Below are positions 18,813 through 24,235 of a stretch of DNA of 38,781 nucleotides, piece after piece. Made by a program: the position numbers and the translations under genes. Each line of letters begins with the position of its first letter. The stretch's first letter is position 1. This DNA is from Flavobacteriaceae bacterium UBA5544 (GTDB taxonomy: Bacteria; Bacteroidota; Bacteroidia; Flavobacteriales; Flavobacteriaceae): positions 1 to 38,781 of the forward strand of contig DINI01000005.1 in the NCBI GenBank assembly GCA_002426755.1, given 5' to 3'. The notes beneath the pieces were generated by a model. That model made no database searches. It saw nothing but the letters and a program-made list of their open reading frames with translations, and was not told the origin of the DNA.

Positions 18813-19253
18813 ATGAAAACTTTAAAAATAACAGCATTGGCACTATTTGCAACCGCGATGGTCACTGCACAGGATTTAAAAATGAATGATGTGCCTTCAA
18901 ACTTAACTTCGGCATTTAAAAATGAATACAAAACTGCTAAAGATGTTGAGTGGGAAATGGATGGAATGAATTATAAAGTAGAATTCGACACCAACCATAT
19001 GGAACATGAAATTTGGTACAACAAAGAAGGGAAAATTGTAAAAACGGAAATGGAAATTTCTGAAAACGATTTACCGAGCGACATAGTTTCGGTTATAAAA
19101 AGTAAGTATTCCGGATACAAGATTGACAGTGTCGAAAAAACTGAAATGGATGCAAAAAAAACCTATGAAGTCGAACTTGAAAAAGGTTGGACCAAAGAAA
19201 TGAAGGTAGTATTTGATGATAAGGGAACTGTTTTGAGTTCTGTTGAAGATTAA
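18813..19253 (+). CDS. Secreted PepSY-like small protein
   Basis: The ATG at 18813 starts a clean signal peptide (MKTLKITALALFATAMVTAQ). The 146-residue protein then has two ~60-residue repeats: PSNLTSAFKNEYKTAKDVEWEMDG...YKVEFD, and PSDIVSVIKSKYSGYKIDSVEKTEMD..TYEVELE. These are PepSY-like (DUF2874/BLIP-type) modules of the periplasm. It is divergent from a two-component operon, and such small PepSY proteins are often among the targets of the adjacent regulator. A strong terminator follows 20 bases after the stop. Confidence 0.8.
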   Translation: MKTLKITALALFATAMVTAQDLKMNDVPSNLTSAFKNEYKTAKDVEWEMDGMNYKVEFDTNHMEHEIWYNKEGKIVKTEMEISENDLPSDIVSVIKSKYSGYKIDSVEKTEMDAKKTYEVELEKGWTKEMKVVFDDKGTVLSSVED

Positions 19254-19272
19254 TAGTTTGTCTCTAAAACCG

Positions 19273-19305
19273 AAAAGAGCTGGATATGAACCCAGCTCTT
19301 TTTTT
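19273..19305 (+). terminator. Rho-independent terminator after PepSY-like gene
   Basis: AAAAGAGCTGG (19273-19283) pairs perfectly over 11 bases with CCAGCTCTTTT (19292-19302) around an eight-base loop, running into TTTTTTT. It separates the PepSY-like gene from the next gene and argues against placing that gene's start upstream at 19243. Confidence 0.88.
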
Positions 19306-19329
19306 AACTTTAATTTGAAACTTGTGATT

Positions 19330-20004
19330 ATGTTTCCCCGGCATTTTCTTCTTTTATATTTAATTCTTCTCTCGGGCAAAGGATTGGCACAAGAGAACCT
19401 AACTCTATTCTTTGAACCAGAAATCAATTTGAACTATAAGGTGGCTTCAAATTATGCACATAAGTTTAGCGTGGAAAACAGAAATTTTTTATACAGGGAT
19501 GAAACCTATACATACGAAGTAAAGCATCTTGAGTTCGCCCATACATCCACCTATTCATTATCTGAAACGAAAAACATTTCAGTAGGTATTCAATATCGTT
19601 TTGAGGACAGTTTTGAAAAGACCGAAGAAAATGAATTTAGATTCCTGCAAAGTTTTGAATGGCTTGCGAATACCGATAATTTCAAAATAAAACAACAAGT
19701 TAGGAATGAGCAACGATTTTATACCTCGACCACAAAATATCGATTACGTTACGAATTGGGTATTGAATTTCCATTGCAAAACTCAACCTCAACAGAAACT
19801 TATCTTATCACAGAAACAGAAAGTTTATTCGAAGTCGCCAAAACCCAAAAACCAGAATTTGAACAGCGAGTGACTGGTTTATACAAATGGCAACTGAACC
19901 CAAATTCATCTTTTGAAATTGGTCTACAATACCGTTTGGCAGATTACACCCAGAATTTGACACATGAATTGTTTTTAGTCACAGGCATTGATATTCAACT
20001 TTAA
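19330..20004 (+). CDS. DUF2490-like outer-membrane-type beta protein
   Basis: The ATG at 19330 begins a signal peptide (MFPRHFLLLYLILLSGKGLAQ). Starting further upstream would place the terminator hairpin inside the gene. The mature ~205 residues alternate in strand-like fashion with many aromatic ends (FEPEINLNYKVASNYAHKF, ISVGIQYRFEDSFEKT, SSFEIGLQYRLADYTQN, LFLVTGIDIQL). This is typical of the DUF2490 family of predicted outer-membrane beta-barrels of unknown role. It is the last chromosomal gene before the integrated element. Confidence 0.75.
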   Translation: MFPRHFLLLYLILLSGKGLAQENLTLFFEPEINLNYKVASNYAHKFSVENRNFLYRDETYTYEVKHLEFAHTSTYSLSETKNISVGIQYRFEDSFEKTEENEFRFLQSFEWLANTDNFKIKQQVRNEQRFYTSTTKYRLRYELGIEFPLQNSTSTETYLITETESLFEVAKTQKPEFEQRVTGLYKWQLNPNSSFEIGLQYRLADYTQNLTHELFLVTGIDIQL

Positions 20005-20243
20005 AAAGCCAATTGCCAGGACTTAATGGTTAAAGGAATAAAAAGTTTTGAATGATAGTTTTTGTCTTAATGCAAACAATTAAAATTAAAAAAGATTGGC
20101 TTAATTAATGAAAATAAAAAAACCTGCAAATCAATTATTTACAGGTTTATGTGCCTATCTCGGGCATTTTTGCGGAGAAAGAGGTAAGTGAACCTATCTC
20201 TTTATGCCTTTATTTATCAGTGTTTCAGTCCTGTACCATTATG
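20005..20243. other. Chromosomal intergenic flank of the integrated element
   Basis: No gene or tRNA is recognisable. It holds one good hairpin (20120-20148) and a weaker bulged one around AAAGAG (20178-20183)/CTCTTT (20198-20203). The octamer CCTATCTC occurs twice (20154-20161 and 20193-20200). The element joins this stretch at 20244, so the original attachment site seems to be intergenic rather than inside a tRNA gene. Confidence 0.5.
20111..20148 (-). terminator. Hairpin with T-run on the minus strand
   Basis: AAACCTG (20120-20126) pairs with CAGGTTT (20142-20148), extended by AAAT/ATTT. On the minus strand the stem is followed by a T-rich run (TTTTTTTATTTT), making a good terminator for transcripts leaving the element leftwards. 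On the plus strand it may also end the DUF2490-like transcript. Confidence 0.55.
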
Positions 20244-20264
20244 AGGTCACCTAATAGGTCACCT
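20244..20264. repeat. attL: left direct repeat of the element
   Basis: The sequence contains two tandem copies of AGGTCACCT (20244-20252 and 20256-20264) separated by AAT. The first 19 bases are identical to 38763-38781. The unit is nearly palindromic. The repeat probably holds the recombinase crossover region. Confidence 0.85.
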
Positions 20265-20292
20265 TTAAAACCTTGTAGTAAAGATAAGGAAT

Positions 20293-20481
20293 TTACTTAA
20301 TTAATCCTTGTACTTTACTGATTTCTAAACCCATAAAAGTGCAAAATTCATCAATTGTAACTAACTGATGTGATTCTTTGTTTAGGTTGTCTTTAATCTT
20401 CTTGATTATCGTTCTACCATAACGCTCACTTTTTCCAGTTACCAATTGCACGTCTTTAGGGTACATACAGATTCTGTTCAT
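20293..20481 (-). CDS. Small conserved-looking protein of the element, 62 aa
   Basis: The 62-residue product (starting MNRICMYPKDVQLVTGKSER) is basic and helical, with a central VTGKSERYGRTIIKKIKDNL and a late TIDEFCTFMGLEISKVQGL segment. That spacing could form a compact DNA-binding helical fold, but I recognise no named family. I recall similar short proteins in flavobacterial mobile elements. The gene lies 29 bases inside the left end and reads outward. A palindrome 30 bases before its start suggests repressor control. A role in excision or att binding is plausible but unproven. Confidence 0.6.
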   Translation of the reverse strand: MNRICMYPKDVQLVTGKSERYGRTIIKKIKDNLNKESHQLVTIDEFCTFMGLEISKVQGLIK

Positions 20482-20511
20482 TCGCTTTGTGTTTTAAATT
20501 AATACTCTATC

Positions 20512-20526
20512 TATACTTTAAGTATA
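20512..20526. promoter_or_regulatory. Palindromic operator-like site
   Basis: TATACTT-T-AAGTATA is a perfect 7+7 dyad with a one-base centre, 31 bases upstream of the 62-residue protein's ATG. A half-site, AAGTATA, recurs at 20643-20649, just before the promoter of the divergent 249-residue gene. One regulator could control both. Confidence 0.5.
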
Positions 20527-20588
20527 CAGTAGCTTTAAGGCTCTTATATACAATATACAACTAATTTTTGTTTGAATAATATGTTTAT

Positions 20589-20626
20589 TTCGGAAGTTAT
20601 GGCAAGATGTTAACACTTCGGAAGTG
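20589..20626. promoter_or_regulatory. Repeated TTCGGAAGT sites with a CACTTC/GAAGTG dyad
   Basis: TTCGGAAGT occurs at 20589-20597 and again at 20617-20625. The second copy sits in the 13-base dyad CACTTC-G-GAAGTG (20614-20626). GTTATGGCAAGAT at 20596-20608 is also an exact copy of 20688-20700, the start region of the next gene. Confidence 0.35.
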
Positions 20627-20654
20627 CCCGTAAACATTGATAAAGTATAGGCCG

Positions 20655-20662
20655 TATATTTG
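20655..20662 (+). promoter_or_regulatory. Candidate -7 promoter box for the 249-aa gene
   Basis: TATATTTG is a perfect TAnnTTTG match 28 bases ahead of the ATG at 20691. An ATTG at 20636-20639 is a weak, rather close candidate for the -33 element. Confidence 0.45.
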
Positions 20663-20690
20663 AAATTCATCATCAAAAAATGTAATAGTT

Positions 20691-21440
20691 ATGGCAAGAT
20701 TAAAAGGTATTATTAAGTTGGAAGGGACGTTAGACAATTTAACGTTTTACAAAGCTCAAGAAGGTTATTTGGTTAAGACCAAAGGAGGCGTTTCAAAAGA
20801 GCGTATTCAAAATGACCCTGCGTTTGAACGTACTCGTGAAAATGGCAGTGAATTTGGCAGTTCTGCGACTTCTGGTAAGTTGTTGAGGACTTCGGTTAGA
20901 AATCTAATGATTAGAGCAAAAGACAACCGAGTTTCAAGTCGAGTTACGCAAGTAATGACGCAAATTAAGAACGTTGACACATCCTCTGTAAGAGGCGAAA
21001 GAAATGTAGCTACAGGATTAGCTACTCCAGAAGGTAAAGCTATTTTAAAAGGCTTGGATTTCAATAATAGAGCTATTTTAAGTGCTGTTCTCTTTGCTCC
21101 GTATTCAGTTGATACTGCAACGGGTGAAATTACAATTCCGAATTTAACTCCTGCCAATGATATTTCATATCCAAGCGGTGCAACTCACGTCAGTTTTTCA
21201 TCAGCATTTTTGAATTTGGATTTTGACACTACTGATAGTGCTATCGAATATAGTCCTGTTGTGAATCTTCCTATTGACACTACGAGCGCAACACAAACTT
21301 TGGTTCCTGCGGGAGTTCCTTCAGGTACAGGAAATGATATTTATGTCCTTTTAATTGAGTTCTTTCAAGAAATCAATGGTGTACAATACATTCTTAAAAA
21401 CGGTGCTTATAACGTCTTAAACATAGTTCAAGTAGCATAG
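20691..21440 (+). CDS. Orphan 249-aa protein of flavobacterial mobile elements, unknown function
   Basis: The protein opens MARLKGIIKLEGTLDNLTFY, followed by KTKGGVSKERIQNDPAFERTREN and GSEFGSSATSGKLLRTSVR. I recall this N-terminal pattern from other Bacteroidota hypothetical proteins, but no function is known to me. Residues ~1-125 are basic and helical. The remainder is strand-rich (SAFLNLDFDTTDSAIEYSPV, IYVLLIEFFQEINGVQYILKN). There is no signal peptide. The gene is a self-contained unit with a TAnnTTTG-like box before it and a strong terminator after it. Being divergent from the 62-residue gene and close to the left end, it looks like cargo or an element-maintenance gene. Confidence 0.8.
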   Translation: MARLKGIIKLEGTLDNLTFYKAQEGYLVKTKGGVSKERIQNDPAFERTRENGSEFGSSATSGKLLRTSVRNLMIRAKDNRVSSRVTQVMTQIKNVDTSSVRGERNVATGLATPEGKAILKGLDFNNRAILSAVLFAPYSVDTATGEITIPNLTPANDISYPSGATHVSFSSAFLNLDFDTTDSAIEYSPVVNLPIDTTSATQTLVPAGVPSGTGNDIYVLLIEFFQEINGVQYILKNGAYNVLNIVQVA

Positions 21441-21467
21441 TTTCATTCTGACCTTTGAAGCTGAAAC

Positions 21468-21504
21468 AGTCCTGTGATTTAAAATTGCAGGGCTTTTCTT
21501 TTTT
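21468..21504 (+). terminator. Rho-independent terminator after 249-aa gene
   Basis: AGTCCTG (21468-21474) pairs with CAGGGCT (21488-21494) with one G-U pair, followed by TTTTCTTTTTT. It lies 28 bases after the stop of the 249-residue gene. Confidence 0.8.
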
Positions 21505-21530
21505 ATCTTTATGACAAACTATATGTTATC

Positions 21531-21866
21531 ATGGAAAATCCTTTTGAATTATTAAATGACCGATTAGCTCGAATTGAAAACTTGTTGCAAAACCTTTACC
21601 ACAAAGGAAATGCTTTAGAAAGTATTGAAATTGCTCCCAAGATTTTGAATACTCAAACTGTTGCAGAATATTTAAATTTGTCTTCCTCGTGTATTTACAA
21701 ACTGACAAGTAGTAAAGAGATACCTCATTCAAAAAGAGGGAAGCGCTTATATTTTGACAAAAATGAGATTGACAAATGGGTCATGAAAAATAAGTGCGTT
21801 ACAAATAACGATATCAATGATATGGCCAATGACTATTTAATGAAACATCGAAATAAATTTCTTTAA
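21531..21866 (+). CDS. Excisionase-like HTH DNA-binding protein
   Basis: The 111-residue protein has a leading helix likely to mediate oligomerisation (FELLNDRLARIENLLQNLY). A MerR/excisionase-type HTH follows at about residues 43-88: LNTQTVAEYLNLSSSCIYKLTSSKEIPHSKRGKRLYFDKNEIDKWV. The recognition helix with the RGKRLYF wing is characteristic. Such proteins direct integrase toward excision or control element genes. It is convergent with a second HTH gene 12 bases beyond its stop. Confidence 0.8.
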   Translation: MENPFELLNDRLARIENLLQNLYHKGNALESIEIAPKILNTQTVAEYLNLSSSCIYKLTSSKEIPHSKRGKRLYFDKNEIDKWVMKNKCVTNNDINDMANDYLMKHRNKFL

Positions 21867-21878
21867 TGGATATATAAA

Positions 21879-22172
21879 TCAATGACGCAGTTGGTTCTTT
21901 TTCAATACATCAATTATCTCCTTTTTGTTGTAGTAACGTCGGTTTCCTAAACCATAACATTTGACTTTTCCTTTGTTGGTCCAATTCCAGAGAGTTGAAC
22001 TGTCAATTTTTAATAAATCTACCGTTTCTGTCCAGGTTAGATATACATCATTGTCATTAGAATGTAAATCATCAATATAATGTTTGATTTTTTCCAACAG
22101 TTTGTCTGCGACTTTATCTGCCAATTCTTCTACTGTTATTTGTGTGATTTCGACTGTTTTAGATACCATCAT
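21879..22172 (-). CDS. HTH DNA-binding protein, MerR/excisionase-like
   Basis: The 97-residue protein has an amphipathic N-terminal helix (VEELADKVADKLLEKIKHYIDDL) and then a winged HTH: LTWTETVDLLKIDSSTLWNWTNKGKVKCYGLGNRRYYNKKEIIDVL. Two adjacent ATG codons (22172 and 22169) can serve as starts. It is convergent with the HTH gene at 21531. On the minus strand, TTTG (22215-22218) and TATATTTC (22191-22198), 16 bases apart, are a near-consensus promoter. A terminator for upstream minus-strand transcripts overlaps that promoter, so its expression is insulated. Confidence 0.75.
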   Translation of the reverse strand: MMVSKTVEITQITVEELADKVADKLLEKIKHYIDDLHSNDNDVYLTWTETVDLLKIDSSTLWNWTNKGKVKCYGLGNRRYYNKKEIIDVLKKNQLRH

Positions 22173-22215
22173 TAATATTTTAAAGTTTCAGAAATATAAT
22201 TTTATGAAAACGAAC

Positions 22216-22246
22216 AAAAAAAAGAGCCTCCTAAAAAGGAAGCTCT
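22216..22246 (-). terminator. Rho-independent terminator without an upstream minus-strand gene
   Basis: AGAGC-c-TCCT (22223-22232) pairs with AGGA-a-GCTCT (22237-22246). On the minus strand the stem is followed by eight T residues. The nearest minus-strand gene it could serve ends 1.99 kb away at 24236, so it may end a non-coding transcript from the repeat region. Confidence 0.6.
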
Positions 22247-22550
22247 GAAAGACAGCACTCAAACCAAAAGATGCGCAACGTGTACTCTTTAAAGCCAACG
22301 TAATGAACACCTACATGGAATGGACTACCTGATGTACGTATGCCCGCCAGTAACCATCTGCTACCTAAACGGACTCTAAATAAAAACTTAAACATAATGC
22401 CCTTATTTCACAGGACGGTGCGATTGACGCAAGGGCTGTGGAAAAAATACTACCCGTGTTTTAATTCACATTGTTCAATAGCAGTACGCAGTATTAATAT
22501 CAGGAAGAATTACAAACCAAGAAAAAAGCAAGGGTGGAGATTTTTTTCAA

Positions 22551-22592
22551 CAGGCGTAGCGAACCCTTGTGGCTCTCGCATCCGCACGCCTG
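22551..22592. repeat. Inverted repeat CAGGCGT/ACGCCTG with interlocking CAAGGGT/ACCCTTG
   Basis: CAGGCGT (22551-22557) is complementary to ACGCCTG (22586-22592). CAAGGGT (22529-22535) is complementary to ACCCTTG (22563-22569), which lies inside the first loop, so the two pairings interlock like a pseudoknot. This favours a folded RNA over chance. Confidence 0.45.
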
Positions 22593-22770
22593 TACCTTTG
22601 CTTTATGTATGAGTTTTTTTTATATAATCGGATTTGACATTTTTAAAGTCTATCAATATTCAATAAAAATCAAATAGCCTATTGTAATCAAATCTCTTTC
22701 GTAATTGTCAAATGCACTTCTGTTTTGCAGGTAATCAAAAAGGCGCGAGCCGGCTGCGAGTGGAGTGAGG

Positions 22771-22818
22771 GTGGTGTGGTAATAGCCCGTTGCATTTTTT
22801 TGCAAAAGGGCGCACCAC
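22771..22818. repeat. Composite hairpin GTGGTG...CACCAC
   Basis: Three nested pairings share one axis: GTGGTG (22771-22776) with CACCAC (22813-22818), GCCC (22785-22788) with GGGC (22808-22811), and TTGCA (22790-22794) with TGCAA (22801-22805). A poly-T loop caps it. A second small hairpin follows directly. Confidence 0.6.
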
Positions 22819-22830
22819 AGCAACGGTTTA

Positions 22831-22852
22831 CCGCAAGGGTGGCGGATTTTTT
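22831..22852 (+). terminator. Terminator-like hairpin, plus strand, no upstream gene
   Basis: CCGC (22831-22834) pairs with GCGG (22842-22845) around AAGGGTG, followed by ATTTTTT. The stem is short but GC-rich. No plus-strand gene precedes it for several hundred bases, so it may end a plus-strand RNA containing the composite hairpin. Confidence 0.45.
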
Positions 22853-23117
22853 GATTCTAATATTCTATCAGATGGATTTTTATGAGGAGTCACAAACTTA
22901 AATGTTTAGGCAAGTGCAAGGAATGAAGGAAGCAATGGAAGGCTTGGGAAATAGTTTTCATTTAAGGTTTGGCTTTCACGAATCTTCAAGGATATTCAAG
23001 ATTTTAAGGGTTTGAGAAAATCATTATAGAAACTAACGAATAGCCAAACCGTAATGTAGAAACTATTGTGTGGTGGATGGAATTGCTGACTGAATGAGTT
23101 GCTCTTGTGTGCACCTT

Positions 23118-23235
23118 GCAAAATAGGATAATCCGCAGTATTAATTAAAGTTCAAGTTATCCGGAGAAGCAAATTTTTTATATCATTAATCTCATAGGCT
23201 TAATATTACTGCGGTTATCTTATTTGCAAACTTGA
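23118..23235. repeat. Long imperfect inverted repeat, possible pseudoknot
   Basis: The 33-base arm at 23118-23150 (beginning GCAAAATAGGATAATCCGCA) is nearly complementary to 23199-23227. TCAAGTT (23152-23158), just inside the left arm, is complementary to AACTTGA (23229-23235), just outside the right arm. That is the arrangement of an H-type pseudoknot. Confidence 0.55.
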
Positions 23236-23260
23236 GAAGTTCAAAAAATGTGACACCCGT

Positions 23261-23354
23261 AAACCCACATACTTAAACTCTCCGAATATTAATTAATAAA
23301 CACACTTCATTTAAGATTCAAAACATTCATGCAAGCGAAAACTTATGTGGGTTT
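23261..23354. repeat. 11-bp inverted repeat AAACCCACATA/TATGTGGGTTT
   Basis: The arms (23261-23271 and 23344-23354) are perfectly complementary over 11 bases and separated by 72 bases. The enclosed sequence is AT-rich. Confidence 0.5.
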
Positions 23355-23365
23355 TGCCCGAAGCG

Positions 23366-23464
23366 ACCCGCAGGCTCGCATAAAGTGAAGCAGCGGTTGT
23401 ACCCAATAAAAAAAGCTCGCGAAGCGAAACCTTATTGGGTTTGGGTACAAGAGTAGCTGCGGGT
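23366..23464. repeat. Large nested hairpin with TTGTACCC/GGGTACAA stem
   Basis: GCAGC (23390-23394) pairs with GCTGC (23456-23460), TTGTACCC (23397-23404) with GGGTACAA (23443-23450), ACCCAATAA (23401-23409) with TTATTGGGT (23432-23440), and an inner TCGC-GAA-GCGA closes the tip. The outer pair ACCCGCAG (23366-23373)/CTGCGGGT (23457-23464) competes with the GCAGC stem, so two alternative folds are possible. Confidence 0.6.
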
Positions 23465-23495
23465 GAGGAAGGAGAGAATGTGTGCAATAAAACAA

Positions 23496-23541
23496 ATAAA
23501 TAGCGCCAACGAGGACGTTTCGCCGCAGTGGTGCTATTTAT
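23496..23541. repeat. Hairpin ATAAATAGC/GCTATTTAT
   Basis: Nine-base perfect arms (23496-23504 and 23533-23541) are extended inward by g-t and CC/GG pairing, with a GC-rich loop. Confidence 0.5.
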
Positions 23542-23580
23542 GGTATATGCAAGCCTTTTGAAGACAAAAGTAATATTGAT

Positions 23581-23613
23581 TGTGAGATTGCTTCACTGCG
23601 TTCGCAATGACAC
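23581..23613. repeat. Dispersed palindromic repeat (GAGATTGCTTC...CGCAATGACA type)
   Basis: The sequence reads GAGATTGCTTCACTGCGTTC and then GCAATGACAC, with ATTGC and GCAAT forming the ends of an imperfect dyad. Very similar palindromic units are known to me as interspersed repeats in many unrelated bacterial genomes. Other copies cannot be checked in this window. Confidence 0.5.
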
Positions 23614-23830
23614 TTGAAACTGATAATTGGCTTGCAGATATGTTTTATGGAACAAAATGGAACGACTGACGAACACCTTATTACCTGCACTACACATCCT
23701 TTTAGTTTGATGAACTGTAATTTAAGTTCTAAATATTAAAATACTTTCTTTTGTTTTTTGGAACAAACTGGTTTATTATTTAACAACTTCGCTTACATTG
23801 TAATATAAATTAAAAGCGTTATATTTCACT

Positions 23831-24163
23831 ATGGGAAAAATAAGTAATGATGCCTATTTTTTATATGAAGGCTTTAGAAAATATGTTCCAAAAAAGAAAC
23901 TTTCAGATTATGATAATGACTTTTTAAGCCGAAAAATATATACTGTAAAGTTTATGGTTGGATTTATTGATAAATATGTAAATGTAAAATACTATCATAA
24001 GAAACTTAAAGATAAAAATGATGCCTATTTATTTAATTTCTATGTGATTGAATTTTCTCAAAAATACTCAAAAGTAAATATTGCGTTAAATGAATTTAAA
24101 AATACTCCAAGAACAATAGATACGAATTTTATGTACTCAAACCCAAGAACATTCAAAAAGTAG
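23831..24163 (+). CDS. Unknown protein, 110 aa
   Basis: The product (starting MGKISNDAYFLYEGFRKYVP) is strongly basic and rich in lysine and tyrosine. It is probably a small helical cytosolic protein: KKLSDYDNDFLSRKIYTVKFMVGFIDKYVNV, then AYLFNFYVIEFSQKYSKVNIALNEF. It has no signal peptide, no membrane segment and no motif I recognise. It converges on the 3' end of the five-gene operon, with 72 bases between stops. Its position at the edge of the repeat-rich region and the defence operon makes an accessory or regulatory role possible. There is no direct evidence. Confidence 0.6.
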   Translation: MGKISNDAYFLYEGFRKYVPKKKLSDYDNDFLSRKIYTVKFMVGFIDKYVNVKYYHKKLKDKNDAYLFNFYVIEFSQKYSKVNIALNEFKNTPRTIDTNFMYSNPRTFKK

Positions 24164-24235
24164 ATTTAAATTCAAATGTTGTGCGAATTTCATAGGTTAT
24201 CCTTGATTTCATTCATAAACCAAGCAACAGTTTTG

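Larger units (their letters stand above)
22173..23830. other. 1.66-kb gene-free region rich in inverted repeats
   Basis: No convincing protein gene is present; an open frame at 22340-22612 lacks any domain or ribosome site. The region contains an array of dyads: 22223-22246, 22551-22592, 22771-22818, 23118-23227, 23261-23354, 23366-23464, 23496-23541 and 23581-23613. Two hairpins look like terminators facing opposite ways. GCAAGGGTGG followed by T-runs occurs twice (22528-22547 and 22833-22852), and AGCGAxCC-type motifs occur three times (22557, 23362, 23423). Possible readings are one or more structured RNAs, a transfer origin, or the remains of a mobilisation module. Confidence 0.6.

Noticed and set aside
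19243..19329. Earlier start for the DUF2490-like gene
   Set aside because: It would include a strong terminator and overlap the preceding gene; the ATG at 19330 begins a signal peptide.
20005..20243. tRNA or tmRNA gene as integration target
   Set aside because: No T-loop consensus or acceptor stem is visible beside the left repeat.
22340..22612. 90-codon plus-strand open frame
   Set aside because: Its sequence runs through inverted repeats and low-complexity DNA, has no convincing ribosome site or domain, and ends in a pattern typical of spurious frames.
22900..23620. CRISPR array
   Set aside because: The repeats are inverted and differ from one another; there is no regular repeat-spacer pattern.
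22173..23830. Retron or group II intron
   Set aside because: No reverse transcriptase is encoded nearby.
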